From Nonomuraea fuscirosea (lineage in GTDB: Bacteria > Actinomycetota > Actinomycetes > Streptosporangiales > Streptosporangiaceae), in the NCBI RefSeq assembly GCF_003001935.1, contig NZ_PVNG01000027.1, forward strand, positions 142,082 through 206,081: a stretch of 64,000 nucleotides of DNA. The letters are read 5' to 3'. The position numbers and the translations under genes were made by a program. The notes under the pieces were generated by a model that saw only the letters and a list, made by a program, of their open reading frames with translations, ran no database searches and had not been told where the DNA came from. This document shows, one piece after another, positions 8,219 through 17,080 of the stretch (position 1 is its first letter; each line of letters begins with the position of its first letter).

Positions 8219-9810
8219 GAGCTCACGGTGGCGGTGCCGCCGGGGCGGGTGACCTGGAAGCCGAAGCCGGTCGAGCCGCCCGCGCCCAGGTTGCCGTTGT
8301 AGCCCGCGTTCCGGGCCGTCACGGTCTGCCCGCTGGTCGTCAGCGTGGCGTTCCACGAGCCGGCGATCGTGTGCCCGGACGGCAGCGTGAAGGTGACCGT
8401 CCAGCCGGTGACCGGGGCGGTGCCGGTGTTGGTGACCGTGGCCTGCACCACGTACCCGTCGCCCCACTGGCTCTGCACCGACCCGGTGGCCGTGCAGCCG
8501 CCGCCGCCTCCGCCGGACGTGGTGGTGAACGCCGTGGTGGCCGAGTTGCCCGACACGTTGCCGGCTCCGTCGCGGGCACGGACGTAGACCTCGTACCTCG
8601 TGGCGGGGCTCAGCCCGGTGAGGGCGATCGAGGGGGTGGCGCTCTGCCCGAGCAGTGTGTCGGTGCTGCCCTGCTCGCGGTAGACGTCGTACCCGGCCAG
8701 TCCCGACCCGCCCGCGTCCGTGCTGGCCGTCCAGGTCAGGGTGGCCCCGGTGGCGGTCACGCCGGATGCCGACGGGATGCCGGGCGTGGTCGGGGCGGTG
8801 GTGTCGGGGGTGCCGCCGCCGAAGAACGTGGCCTCACGCGAGGTCGCGGCGATGCCGTTCGCGCCGTTGAAGATGCGCTGCCCCCACGAGGTCAGGCTGG
8901 CGGCGTCGAAGTTCGTGACCATGTCGAGGTATTCGACGCCGCCGCCGTTCCCGCTCCACGACCAGCCGATGTAGCCGAGGCCGCGCGACTGCGCCTGCGC
9001 CATGATCGTGTCCTCGTCGGGGTCGCCGTCCGAGTGGTTGTGCCCGAACTCCCCGATGACCAGCGGCAGGCCGGCGCTCTGGAAGGCGTTCAGGTAGGCG
9101 TTGATCTCGGCGGCGGTGTCGAAGACGCCGTACATGTGGATGGAGAAGACGGTGTTGTGCTGCGGGTCGGCGGCGGCGACGGCCTGGGCGTTGTCGCGCA
9201 TGGTGAACTGCCAGTCCTGACCCCAGTTGGGCGCGTCCACCATGAGCAGGTGCTGGAAGCCGAGGGCGCGCATCCGGCCGATCGCGCCGGTGGTCGCGGC
9301 GGTCCAGGAGGAGGCGTTGTTGTTGCCGATCGGCTCGTTGCCGATGTTGACGATGATGAAGTCTTCCGTGCCGGTGAGGGCGCTCTTGACGCTGCTCCAG
9401 TAGTCGACGGCCTGGTCCAGCGAGTACGCCCCGCTCTGCTCGCCGTACCCGGTGGTGTCGTGGTTTTCGAGCACGCATATTAACCGGTTCTGCCGGCACA
9501 GCGAGACGACGTTGGCCACGTCGGCCGCCCCGTTGGCCGGCCACCGGCCGCCGCTCAGCACCACGCGCACGGTGTTGGCGCGCAGGGCCTTGATGTCGGC
9601 GAACGAGCCGGTCTGGCCGGTGTACCAGGTGTGCGCGTGGCTGACGCCGCGCATGACGAACGCGTTCCCGTTGGCCTCCACGATTCTCGTGCCACTGACC
9701 CGTAACCCGACGGCGGCGTGCGCGGTGTCCGGGGTGATGAGCATGGAGGCGAGCATCGAGACGAGGAGCGACAGGAGCGCCGCCGCGGCGAGCCCGAGTC
9801 GGTGGGTCAT
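8197..9810 (-). CDS. Secreted endo-beta-1,4-mannanase, GH5_8-FN3-CBM2
   Basis: Extracellular mannan-degrading enzyme, 537 aa. A Sec signal peptide (cleavage near TAHA, ~residue 32) is followed by a GH5 subfamily 8 catalytic domain (~33-335) closely like Streptomyces ManA, with acid/base Glu159 in NIGNEP and nucleophile Glu254 in IGEFGH. Next come an FN3 module (~345-430), a Ser/Gly linker and a CBM2 cellulose/mannan-binding module to the end. Leu110 is encoded by the rare codon TTA, next to ATA, inside a copy of the promoter palindrome. Start ATG begins a clear signal peptide. Endoglucanase activity is an alternative, but GH5_8 argues for mannan. Confidence 0.9.
   Translation of the reverse strand: MTHRLGLAAAALLSLLVSMLASMLITPDTAHAAVGLRVSGTRIVEANGNAFVMRGVSHAHTWYTGQTGSFADIKALRANTVRVVLSGGRWPANGAADVANVVSLCRQNRLICVLENHDTTGYGEQSGAYSLDQAVDYWSSVKSALTGTEDFIIVNIGNEPIGNNNASSWTAATTGAIGRMRALGFQHLLMVDAPNWGQDWQFTMRDNAQAVAAADPQHNTVFSIHMYGVFDTAAEINAYLNAFQSAGLPLVIGEFGHNHSDGDPDEDTIMAQAQSRGLGYIGWSWSGNGGGVEYLDMVTNFDAASLTSWGQRIFNGANGIAATSREATFFGGGTPDTTAPTTPGIPSASGVTATGATLTWTASTDAGGSGLAGYDVYREQGSTDTLLGQSATPSIALTGLSPATRYEVYVRARDGAGNVSGNSATTAFTTTSGGGGGGCTATGSVQSQWGDGYVVQATVTNTGTAPVTGWTVTFTLPSGHTIAGSWNATLTTSGQTVTARNAGYNGNLGAGGSTGFGFQVTRPGGTATVSSYTCAVS
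9480..9489. promoter_or_regulatory. Intragenic copy of the mannanase palindrome
   Basis: The 11-mer ATTAACCGGTT (9479-9489) matches 9831-9841 upstream of the gene exactly. Here it lies within the coding region and includes a rare TTA-ATA codon pair. It could be an auxiliary operator or chance. Confidence 0.3.
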
Positions 9811-9832
9811 GAGGGTGCCCTTCTACTGCCAT

Positions 9833-9842
9833 TAACCGGTTA
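9833..9842. promoter_or_regulatory. Operator candidate upstream of mannanase
   Basis: Perfect palindrome TAACCGGTTA 23 bp upstream of the mannanase ATG. Its central CpG and size fit a LacI-family half-site pair. Position suggests repression of the mannanase gene; the regulator is not identified. Confidence 0.45.
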
Positions 9843-9935
9843 GGTCCTGCACGGGCACATGCTCTGCGGAATCGGCGGCGACGTCCAGAAAGTCAGCCGA
9901 GGACGGTCAGGAACGCCTGGACCGGGGTGAAAGTT

Positions 9936-10664
9936 TCACTTCACCGGCTCGTCGGTGCGGGCCGGCGGCTCACCTCTGCGGGCCGGCGGCTCGCCCCTGA
10001 GGGTGGACGGCTCGTCCCTGAGCGTCGGCAGGCCCGCCGCCAGGGCCCTGAGCGCGCGGACGAGCGTGGGCAGCAGCACCGGGCAGAGGGCGGCCAGCTC
10101 GGGATCCTCGGCGTAGACCTGGACCAGTGTGGCCGGCGGGTTGGATGCCGGATAGAGCATGCCGGCCAGGCTGCTGGCGGCGGCGACCAGCTCCAAGCCC
10201 TCGCGCTCGGTCAGGTCGGTCACGGCCGCGACCTCGGCGCCCAGCTCGGTGACGATGGTGATGACCGCGCGCTTGAACGCGCGGGCGGCCTCGACGGAGA
10301 CGTTGTGTTCGAGGCTGGTGGAGGTGTGCCCGAGCAGGTCGCAGAGCAGCGGCCGGTCCGTGATCGTCTCAGCCAGCACGGTCACCGCCTCGCCCGCGCC
10401 GGCGGCCGCGCGCAGGCGCGGAGTGGCGGTGTCGGCCCACTGCCGCCATTCTTCGCCGGCCAGCTCCAGGTAGATCTCCTCGCGGGTGCCGAAATAGCGC
10501 ACGATGTTGGACTTCACCAGCCCGACGGCCTCGGCGACCGCGCCCAGGCTGACGTTGCGCACGCCGGAGGTGCGGGCCAGCTCGCGGGCGGCGTCGAGGA
10601 TCGCCTCGCGCCGCTGCTGCTTGTGCTCGGGCCGCCTGGCCCGGCGAAATGCCGCCCTCGTCAT
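9936..10664 (-). CDS. TetR-family transcriptional regulator
   Basis: DNA-binding regulator, 242 aa. The TetR HTH lies near residues 20-65 (SLGAVAEAVGLVKSNIVRYF), followed by a helical ligand-binding domain. The C-terminus carries a low-complexity tail of short repeats (LRDEPSTLRGEPPARRGEP) absent from typical TetR proteins of ~200 aa. Divergent from the molybdenum hydroxylase operon, with nested inverted repeats in the shared gap, so it probably controls that operon and itself. Ligand unknown. Confidence 0.88.
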   Translation of the reverse strand: MTRAAFRRARRPEHKQQRREAILDAARELARTSGVRNVSLGAVAEAVGLVKSNIVRYFGTREEIYLELAGEEWRQWADTATPRLRAAAGAGEAVTVLAETITDRPLLCDLLGHTSTSLEHNVSVEAARAFKRAVITIVTELGAEVAAVTDLTEREGLELVAAASSLAGMLYPASNPPATLVQVYAEDPELAALCPVLLPTLVRALRALAAGLPTLRDEPSTLRGEPPARRGEPPARTDEPVK

Positions 10665-10684
10665 GTCCGTCCCAGCATACTGGG

Positions 10685-10720
10685 GTACTTAACGGTACGC
10701 CGTTCACTTGTTAAGGGTAC
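10685..10720. promoter_or_regulatory. Nested inverted repeats and promoter for TetR/Mo-enzyme operon
   Basis: Inner palindrome AACGG-TACG-CCGTT at 10691-10704, flanked by the inverted pair GTACTTAAC (10685-10693) and GTTAAGGGTAC (10710-10720). A possible promoter for the rightward operon is TTGTTA at 10708 with TAGCGT at 10731 (17-bp spacing). The overlap of operator and -35 fits TetR repression. Confidence 0.5.
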
Positions 10721-10769
10721 GGTGTTCTGTTAGCGTCCCGACTACACCGGCACAGAAAAGAGATGGCGA

Positions 10770-11243
10770 GTGACCGAGATCAGGATGAAGGTGAACGGCG
10801 ACGTCGCCGCGCTCGACGTCGAGCCATGGGTGAGCCTGCTCGACGCGCTGCGCGAACGCCTCGGCGTGACCGGGCCGAAGAAGGGTTGCGACCAGGGCGC
10901 CTGCGGCGCCTGCACGGTGCTGGCCGACGGCGTGCGGATCAACTCCTGCCTGGCCCTGGCCGTCCAGTACGACGGCCAGGAGATCACCACGATCGAGGGC
11001 GTGGACCATCCGCTGCAGGAGGCGTTCGTCCGCAACGACGGCCTCCAGTGCGGCTACTGCACCTCCGGCCAGATCTGCTCGGCCATCGGCATGCTGGCCG
11101 AGCACGCGGCCGGCATGCCCAGCGCGGCCGGTGGCTCGGGTGCGCTCACCGAGGACGAGGTCAGGGAGCGGATGAGCGGCAACCTGTGCCGCTGCGGCGC
11201 CTACAACGGCATCGTGGACGCGATCATGGAAGTGGCCCGGTGA
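10770..11243 (+). CDS. Mo-hydroxylase 2Fe-2S subunit (CoxS/XdhC-like)
   Basis: Electron-transfer subunit of a xanthine dehydrogenase/CO-dehydrogenase-type enzyme, 157 aa. It has the plant-ferredoxin-like cluster motif GCDQGACGACTVL and the second cluster pair CGYC and CRCG in an all-helical domain, the family's usual order and size. GTG start; the last four bases (GTGA) overlap the next gene. First gene of a three-gene operon coding small, medium and large subunits. Confidence 0.92.
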   Translation: MTEIRMKVNGDVAALDVEPWVSLLDALRERLGVTGPKKGCDQGACGACTVLADGVRINSCLALAVQYDGQEITTIEGVDHPLQEAFVRNDGLQCGYCTSGQICSAIGMLAEHAAGMPSAAGGSGALTEDEVRERMSGNLCRCGAYNGIVDAIMEVAR

Positions 11244-12229
11244 AACCGTTCGCCTACGTCAAGCCGGCCGACGTCGAGGCCGCCCTGCACGCCGCCGCCA
11301 CCGAGCCGGGCGCCAAGTTCCTCGGCGGTGGCACCAACCTGGTCGACCTGATGCGCGAGGGCATCGAGCAGCCCCAGACCGTCGTGGACGTCACCGGGCT
11401 GCCCTTCGACACCGTGGAGGACCTGCCGGACGGCGGGCTGCGCATCGGCGCCCTCGTCCGCAACAGCGCCCTGGCCGCCGACCCGCGGGTGCGCGACCGC
11501 TACCCGGTGCTGTCGCAGGCGCTGCTGTCGGGCGCCTCCGGCCAGCTGCGCAACATGGCCACCGTGGGCGGCAACCTGCTCCAGCGCACCCGCTGCCTCT
11601 ACTTCTACGACACCACCTCCGCCTGCAACAAGCGCGAGCCGGGCAGCGGCTGCGACGCGCTCGACGGATTCAACCGGAGCTGCGCGATTCTGGGCGTCAG
11701 CGACAGCTGCATCGCCACCCACCCCTCCGACATGTGCGTGGCGCTGGCCGCCCTGGACGCCGTCGTCGAGGTACGCGGCACCGGCGGCACCCGCCGCGTC
11801 CCGGTGACCGACCTGCACCGCCTCCCTGGCGACACCCCTGAGATCGAGACCGACCTGGCCCCCGGCGAGCTCATCACCGCCGTCGAGCTGCCGCCGGCCC
11901 CGGCCGACTCCCGCTACCGCAAGGTCCGCGACCGGGCCTCGTACGCGTTCGCCCTGGTCTCGGTCGCCGCCGCGCTGGAGGTGAGCGACGGCACGGTGAC
12001 GCTGGCCCGGCTGGCGCTCGGCGGCATCGCCCCCAAACCCTGGCGCGCCCGCGAGGCCGAGCGGCTGCTGACCGGAGGCCCGGCCGACGAGGCGGCGTTC
12101 CGGCGCGCGGCCGAGGCCGAACTGGCCGCGGCGAGCGTCCGCGACGGCAACGCGTTCAAGACCTCCCTCGCCACCGCCACGATCGTGGCCACGCTGCGCG
12201 AGCTGAGCCAGGAAGGGGCCGTGCGATGA
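11240..12229 (+). CDS. Mo-hydroxylase FAD subunit (CoxM-like)
   Basis: FAD-binding subunit, 329 aa, that takes electrons from the iron-sulfur clusters. The N-terminal FAD_binding_5 motif is FLGGGTNLVDLM, with a later ATVGGNLLQRTRC stretch typical of aldehyde/xanthine dehydrogenase FAD subunits, and a CO_deh_flav_C domain at the end. The Cys-rich segment (CLYFYDTTSACNKREPGSGC) resembles members with an extra cluster, such as HcrB/YagS types. GTG start overlaps the previous stop; its own stop overlaps the next ATG. Confidence 0.92.
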   Translation: MKPFAYVKPADVEAALHAAATEPGAKFLGGGTNLVDLMREGIEQPQTVVDVTGLPFDTVEDLPDGGLRIGALVRNSALAADPRVRDRYPVLSQALLSGASGQLRNMATVGGNLLQRTRCLYFYDTTSACNKREPGSGCDALDGFNRSCAILGVSDSCIATHPSDMCVALAALDAVVEVRGTGGTRRVPVTDLHRLPGDTPEIETDLAPGELITAVELPPAPADSRYRKVRDRASYAFALVSVAAALEVSDGTVTLARLALGGIAPKPWRAREAERLLTGGPADEAAFRRAAEAELAAASVRDGNAFKTSLATATIVATLRELSQEGAVR

Positions 12230-14499
12230 GCATCAAGTACGCCGAGGCCGAGCCGGCGACGACCGACGCGACCAAGTACGTCGGCCGCGCGGTCGACCGG
12301 ATCGACGGCCCCGCCAAGACCACGGGCGAGGCCCGCTTCGCCGCCGAGTACTCCTACCCCGACCTGGCCTACGCCGCGCTCGTGCACGCCACCATCCCCA
12401 GGGGCCGGATCACCGCCATCGACACGGCGGCGGCGCGGGCGGTGCGCGGCGTCATCGACGTGCTCACCCACGAGAGCACCCCGGCCATGAAACCGCCGCC
12501 CAAGCCCAGCGTCCTCGACCTCAGCTCGATGGTGGCCGGCACGTCGGTCAACTACCTGGGCACCGACGAGGTGCACTGGAACGGCCAGCCGATCGCCGTC
12601 GTGGTCGCCGAGACGCCCGAGACCGCCCGGTACGCGGCTTCGCTGGTGCGGCCGGCGTACCAGGAGCTGCCCGCCGCGACCGACTTCGAGGCGGAGAAGC
12701 ACCATGCCGTCCCGCAGAAGAGCAGCCTGATCTCCGAGGCCTCGGCGAACAAGGGGGACGCGCCGGCCGCGCTGGCCGCCGCGCCGTACGCGGTCGACCT
12801 GACCTTCTCGACGCCGCCGCAGAGTCACAACGCGATCGAGCCGCACGCCAGCACCGCGGTCTGGGACGGCGACCGGCTGACCCTGCACGAGGGCACCCAG
12901 AACATCCCTTGGACGCGCCGGCACCTGGCCCTGCGGTTCGGCGTGCCGGAGAAGGGGATCAGGATCCTGTCGCCCTACGTCGGCGGTGGTTTCGGGGGGA
13001 AAGGCTCGGTCTGGGCGGGCACGCTGCTCGCCGTACTGGCCGCACGGGTCACCGGCCGCGCCGTACGGCTGGCGCTCACCCGCGAGAGCGTCTACCACAC
13101 GGTCGGCGGACGCACCGCCAGCACGCAGCGGGTCGCCCTGGGCGCGGAGGCCGACGGCCGGCTGACCGCGCTGATCCACACCAGCGTGTCCAGGACCGGC
13201 CGCACCGGCGGCTCGGGGGAGCAGATCACCGCCGGCTCCCGGCACCTCTACGCCGCGCCCAACATCCACCTGCAGCAGAACGTGGTCCAGCTCGACCTGC
13301 TGGCCAACACGTTCATGCGGGCTCCAGGCGAGTCCATCGGCACCTTCGCGATGGAGTCGGCCGTGGACGAGCTGGCCTGGAAACTGGGCATGGACCCGAT
13401 CGAGCTGCGCATGCGCAACGAGCCCGAGCGTGATCCGCTGGGCGGGCAGGAGTTCTCGGGGCGGCGGCTGCGGGAGGCGTACGCGCTGGGGGCCGAACGC
13501 TTCGGCTGGCACGCGCGCGACCCGCGGGCCGGTGCCATGCGCGACGGGAAATGGCTGGTCGGCATGGGGGTGGCCACGGCCTACCACCCGTCGCTGCAGA
13601 TGATGGCGAGCGTGACCGTGCGGCTGGAGGCCGCCGGCACGCTCGTGGTGCGCTGCGGGCTGCACGAGATGGGCATGGGGACGGCGACCGTACAGGCGCA
13701 GATCGCCGCCGACGAGATGGGCGTGCCGCTGGAGCAGGTACGCGTGGAGTACGGCGATTCCGACCTGCCGCCGGGCCCGCAGGCGGGCGGCTCGATGCAG
13801 ACCGCGACCGCCGCGGCGGGCGTGCTGGCCGCCTGCGCCAAGCTCAAGCGCACGCTGACCGGCCTGGCCCGCCGCGCACCCGGCTCACCCCTGCGCGGCA
13901 CCCGTCCCGCCGACGTACAGGCCCGCGACGGCGGCCTCTACGCGGGGGGCCGCGGCCTCACCTACAAGGAGCTCCTCTCCGCCGCCGGTCGCGACCACGT
14001 GGAGGCCGAGGTCAAGGGGAGCACGCTGGCCTTCATGGCCAAGTTCCTGCGCGAGCGCAGGAAGTGGGTGAAGGCGGCGACCGGGGCGCACTTCTGCGAG
14101 GTGCGGGTCGACCCCGACACCATGGAGGTACGGGTGTCGCGCTGGCTCGGCGTCTTCGACGCCGGCACGATCATCAACGCGAGGACGGCGGCCAGCCAGC
14201 TGCGCGGCGGGATCGTGATGGGCCTCGGCATGGCGCTGTCGGAGCACACTCTGATCGACCCGCGCAACGGCCGTGTCGTCAACCCGAGCCTGTCGGAGTA
14301 CCACCTGCCGGTGCACGCCGACGTCCCGCACATCGACGTGGAGTGGCTGAACGAACCGGACCCGAACATGCCCCTGGGCCTGCGCGGGATCGGGGAGGTG
14401 GGCATCACGGGGGTCGCCGCGGCCGTGGCCAACGCCGTGCGGCACGCGACCGGCAAGCGCGTGGCGGACCTGCCGATCACGCTCGACAAGCTGCTGTAG
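12226..14499 (+). CDS. Mo-hydroxylase molybdopterin subunit (CoxL/XdhA-like)
   Basis: Catalytic large subunit, 757 aa, binding molybdopterin cytosine dinucleotide and hydroxylating a heterocycle or aldehyde. It has the Ald_Xan_dh_C N-terminal fold (DGPAKTTGEARFAAEY) and the glycine-rich GGGFGGKG Mo-cofactor motif. Near the C-terminus LRGIGEVGITG carries the conserved active-site Glu. It lacks the AYXCSFR signature of true CO dehydrogenase as far as I can read, so a YagR/xanthine-type oxidoreductase is more likely. ATGA overlap with the FAD subunit gene. No maturation genes lie beside the operon. Confidence 0.9.
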   Translation: MSIKYAEAEPATTDATKYVGRAVDRIDGPAKTTGEARFAAEYSYPDLAYAALVHATIPRGRITAIDTAAARAVRGVIDVLTHESTPAMKPPPKPSVLDLSSMVAGTSVNYLGTDEVHWNGQPIAVVVAETPETARYAASLVRPAYQELPAATDFEAEKHHAVPQKSSLISEASANKGDAPAALAAAPYAVDLTFSTPPQSHNAIEPHASTAVWDGDRLTLHEGTQNIPWTRRHLALRFGVPEKGIRILSPYVGGGFGGKGSVWAGTLLAVLAARVTGRAVRLALTRESVYHTVGGRTASTQRVALGAEADGRLTALIHTSVSRTGRTGGSGEQITAGSRHLYAAPNIHLQQNVVQLDLLANTFMRAPGESIGTFAMESAVDELAWKLGMDPIELRMRNEPERDPLGGQEFSGRRLREAYALGAERFGWHARDPRAGAMRDGKWLVGMGVATAYHPSLQMMASVTVRLEAAGTLVVRCGLHEMGMGTATVQAQIAADEMGVPLEQVRVEYGDSDLPPGPQAGGSMQTATAAAGVLAACAKLKRTLTGLARRAPGSPLRGTRPADVQARDGGLYAGGRGLTYKELLSAAGRDHVEAEVKGSTLAFMAKFLRERRKWVKAATGAHFCEVRVDPDTMEVRVSRWLGVFDAGTIINARTAASQLRGGIVMGLGMALSEHTLIDPRNGRVVNPSLSEYHLPVHADVPHIDVEWLNEPDPNMPLGLRGIGEVGITGVAAAVANAVRHATGKRVADLPITLDKLL

Positions 14500-14541
14500 C
14501 TCTAGGCTGCTGTGTCGAGGCTCGTCGAGGAGGCACCCGTC

Positions 14542-15000
14542 ATGTCACGTCCGCCGTTCCCGCCGTTCACCGAGGAAAGCGCCCGGCTCAAGGTCCAGGC
14601 TGCCGAGGACGCCTGGAACACCCGCGACCCCGACAAGGTCGCGATGGCGTACACGGAGGACACGGTCTGGCGCAACCGCGACGAGTTCGTGACCGGCCGC
14701 GACGCGGTCAGGGCGTTCCTGCGGCGCAAGTGGGACAGGGAGCTCGACTACGCGCTGCGGAAGGAACTGTGGGGCGTGCTCGGGAACCGCATCGCGGTGC
14801 GGTTCCAGTACGAGTGCCACGACGCATCGGGGCAATGGTGGCGTAGCTACGGGAACGAGCAGTGGGAGTTCGACGAGGCGGGACTGATGCGGCGCAGGGA
14901 GGCCAGCATCAACGACGTGCGGATCACGGAGTCGGAGCGGCGCATCTTCGGCACCCGCCCGGAGTCGGACCACGGCGTGGACGTCCTGCCGCTCAGGTGA
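14542..15000 (+). CDS. DUF1348 / NTF2-like protein
   Basis: Small cytoplasmic NTF2-fold protein of the DUF1348 family, 152 aa, with the typical aromatic-rich body (EDTVWRNRDEF, GQWWRSYGNEQWEFDE). No catalytic role is established for the family. ATG at 14542 chosen because GAGGAGG stands eight bases upstream; an in-frame GTG at 14512 lacks a site. The last 8 bp overlap the convergent transporter gene. Confidence 0.85.
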   Translation: MSRPPFPPFTEESARLKVQAAEDAWNTRDPDKVAMAYTEDTVWRNRDEFVTGRDAVRAFLRRKWDRELDYALRKELWGVLGNRIAVRFQYECHDASGQWWRSYGNEQWEFDEAGLMRRREASINDVRITESERRIFGTRPESDHGVDVLPLR

Positions 15001-16285
15001 GATATCTGAGCCACAGATAAGGCGTCGACAACGCCACGGTGACGAACGTGACCACCAGCCCATAACGGGTGAACTGCCAGAAGGAGATGGGCGTGCCGTT
15101 ACGGGCGGCGATGCCGATGACCACCACGTTGGCCGCCGCCCCCACCGCCGTCGCGTTCCCGCCCAGGTCGGCCCCGATCGCCAGGGCCCACCAGAGCACC
15201 TGGGCGTGCTCGCCGCCGCCGTTGGCCTGCACGAGGTCGGCGACGATGGGGCTCATCGTGGCCACGTACGGGATGTTGTCGATCACCGCGGACAGCCCCG
15301 TCGAGGCCCACAGCAGCGACATCGTCGCCAGCCCGAGCTGCCCCTGCGTCGCCTCCGCCGCCGCCTTCGAGAGCTCGCCGATGACGCCGGTCTCCACCAG
15401 CGCCCCCACCATGACGAACAGCCCGGCGAAGAACACCAGCGTCGGCCACTCCACCTCGCGGATGGCGTCCTCGGTCGTCACCTTCGTCGCGGCCACCAGC
15501 ACGCCGGCGCCCAGCAACGCGACCACGCTCGGCTCGTGGTGCAGCACGGGATGCAGCACGAACGCCGCCATCACCAGCGCCAGCACGGCCAGCGACTGCC
15601 ACAGCAGCCGCCGGTCCGCGATGGCCTCGCGCTCGTTCAGCGTCATGATCTCGGCGGCCAGCTCGGGGTCGTACTTGAACGACTTCCTGAACAACCACCG
15701 GCACAACACCGCGAACACCACCATCAGCACCACGATCAGCGGCGCCAGGTGCACGAGGAAGTCGTTGAAGGTCAGGCCGCCGCGGCTGGCGATGATGATG
15801 TTCGGCGGATCGCCGACCAGCGTGGACGCGCCGCCGATGTTCGACGCCATCGCCTCGGCGATCAGGTACGGCGCCACCGGCAGCGCCAGCCGTTCACACA
15901 CCAGGAACGTCACCGGCGCGATCAGCAGCACGGTCGTCACGTTGTCCAGCAGCGCCGACGCGCTCGCGGTGATCACCACCAGCAGCACCATCAGCCGGTA
16001 CGGCCGCCCCCTGGCCCGCTTGGCCGCCCAGATGGCCAGAAACTCGAACACCCCGGTCTGCTTCAGCACGCCGACGATGACCATCATGCCGAGCAGCAGG
16101 AAGATCACGTTCCAGTCGATGCCGGATCGCTCGTCGAAGAACGCGGAGCCGGCGTCGGTGGCGTGGATCAGCAACATGATCCCCGCCCCGCCGAGCGCCG
16201 CTGCCACGCGGTGCACCTTTTCGGTGGCGATCAGCGTGTACGCGCCCAGAAAGACGGCCACCGCCACCCACGCCGTGATCGTCAC
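14993..16285 (-). CDS. ArsB/NhaD-type ion transporter
   Basis: Integral membrane carrier of the IT superfamily (ArsB/NhaD/SLC13), 430 aa, about eleven helices. Diagnostic stretches are LLDNVTTVLLIAPVT in the first half and GGASTLVGDPPNIIIAS, with a matching NIPYVATMSPI motif in the second half. Likely transports Na+/H+, arsenite or a dicarboxylate; the sequence does not decide which. No ArsR or other ars genes are adjacent, which weakens an arsenite role. Convergent overlap with the DUF1348 gene. Confidence 0.85.
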   Translation of the reverse strand: MTITAWVAVAVFLGAYTLIATEKVHRVAAALGGAGIMLLIHATDAGSAFFDERSGIDWNVIFLLLGMMVIVGVLKQTGVFEFLAIWAAKRARGRPYRLMVLLVVITASASALLDNVTTVLLIAPVTFLVCERLALPVAPYLIAEAMASNIGGASTLVGDPPNIIIASRGGLTFNDFLVHLAPLIVVLMVVFAVLCRWLFRKSFKYDPELAAEIMTLNEREAIADRRLLWQSLAVLALVMAAFVLHPVLHHEPSVVALLGAGVLVAATKVTTEDAIREVEWPTLVFFAGLFVMVGALVETGVIGELSKAAAEATQGQLGLATMSLLWASTGLSAVIDNIPYVATMSPIVADLVQANGGGEHAQVLWWALAIGADLGGNATAVGAAANVVVIGIAARNGTPISFWQFTRYGLVVTFVTVALSTPYLWLRYLT

Positions 16286-16387
16286 GCGCGCAACCTATCA
16301 ACCAGCGCTCAGCGACCCGCACACCACCCACACGGCGTCGTCTGAGGGCTGCTTAAGCGTCACCGGAACCCCTACCGGGGCCGAGCT

Positions 16388-16945
16388 TCACCGTGGGACG
16401 CGAATCCAACGGGGATCGTCGTACCGCTGCTCCACCCCATCCCCCGGCAGAAAATCGGGCGCCGTACACAACACGATCTCCCCCCGGACCTCCAGATACC
16501 GGATCAGCCCCGCCGCCACGGACAGCACCGCCTCGACCCCGCCACTCCCCGGCGGCATCTGCCCTTCCAGCACCGCCACCACATCGGTGAGCCCGAACTC
16601 CTCAGGCAGCAACTCCGCCACCTCCCGGATGAAGCCCTCGGTCACCCGCGCATGCACCATGACCGGGCCCTTCCCCGCCTCCGCTCCGGCCCCCGGCTCG
16701 GCCCGCCCCGACCCACCACAACTCCCGCAACCACCCTTGTCGCGAGGATTGATGGAGATTTCCCCGGTGCCCAGACACATCACGCACCGCCCGTACTCAC
16801 CGGCATGCCTGGCAGCGGCGTCCCGATCGGCCAGCGGCAGCCCGCAACTGCAGGAGAAGGAGTTGTAGGTCCCTTCGGCATAGTCGTGAAAGGCGATCTC
16901 GTCGGGTGCGTCAACCCACCCGATGCTGATGACATGCTCGTCCAT
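16388..16945 (-). CDS. Hypothetical protein with two CxxCxGxG zinc motifs
   Basis: Unrecognised 185-aa protein. The central part holds CSCGLPL, then CVMCLGTG and CGSCGGSG, two CxxCxGxG units as in the DnaJ zinc-finger domain (which has four). Such pairs probably bind one zinc. The remainder is acidic, with a C-terminal half that reads like an alpha/beta domain (EVAELLPEEFGLTDVVAVLE). ATG at 16945 chosen; an upstream in-frame ATG at 17029 is possible, but neither has a good ribosome site. Standing alone, divergent from an AraC-type gene. Confidence 0.7.
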   Translation of the reverse strand: MDEHVISIGWVDAPDEIAFHDYAEGTYNSFSCSCGLPLADRDAAARHAGEYGRCVMCLGTGEISINPRDKGGCGSCGGSGRAEPGAGAEAGKGPVMVHARVTEGFIREVAELLPEEFGLTDVVAVLEGQMPPGSGGVEAVLSVAAGLIRYLEVRGEIVLCTAPDFLPGDGVEQRYDDPRWIRVPR

Positions 16946-17004
16946 AAGGGGTGTCAGCGCTCTCGTTCCGGCGGTACGGATGCCACGAGGCACCCAAGAT
17001 AGCC

Positions 17005-17057
17005 CGCCCCACCACGCCAGATCACCCATTCACCCAAACCCATCACCCTGAGTAAGC
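17005..17057 (+). repeat. Flanking direct repeat, left copy
   Basis: About 50 bp (core ATCACCCAT-N6-8-AACCCATC-N-CCCT-N-AGT-N-AGC) repeated imperfectly at 17277-17327. The two copies bracket the hairpin-rich element between them. Confidence 0.65.
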
Positions 17058-17080
17058 GCGTTAACCCGAGCCCCACCTCC

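Noticed and set aside
8101..9483. 460-codon plus-strand frame opposite the mannanase
   Set aside because: Opposite a gene with clear catalytic residues; no family match.
9936..10020. Repeat-like C-terminal tail of the TetR gene as a separate element
   Set aside because: The ~24-bp units are in frame and part of the TetR coding sequence.
16280..16388. CCCC-TACC-GGGG hairpin after the transporter start
   Set aside because: Weak stem of four to six bp; not enough to call a terminator.
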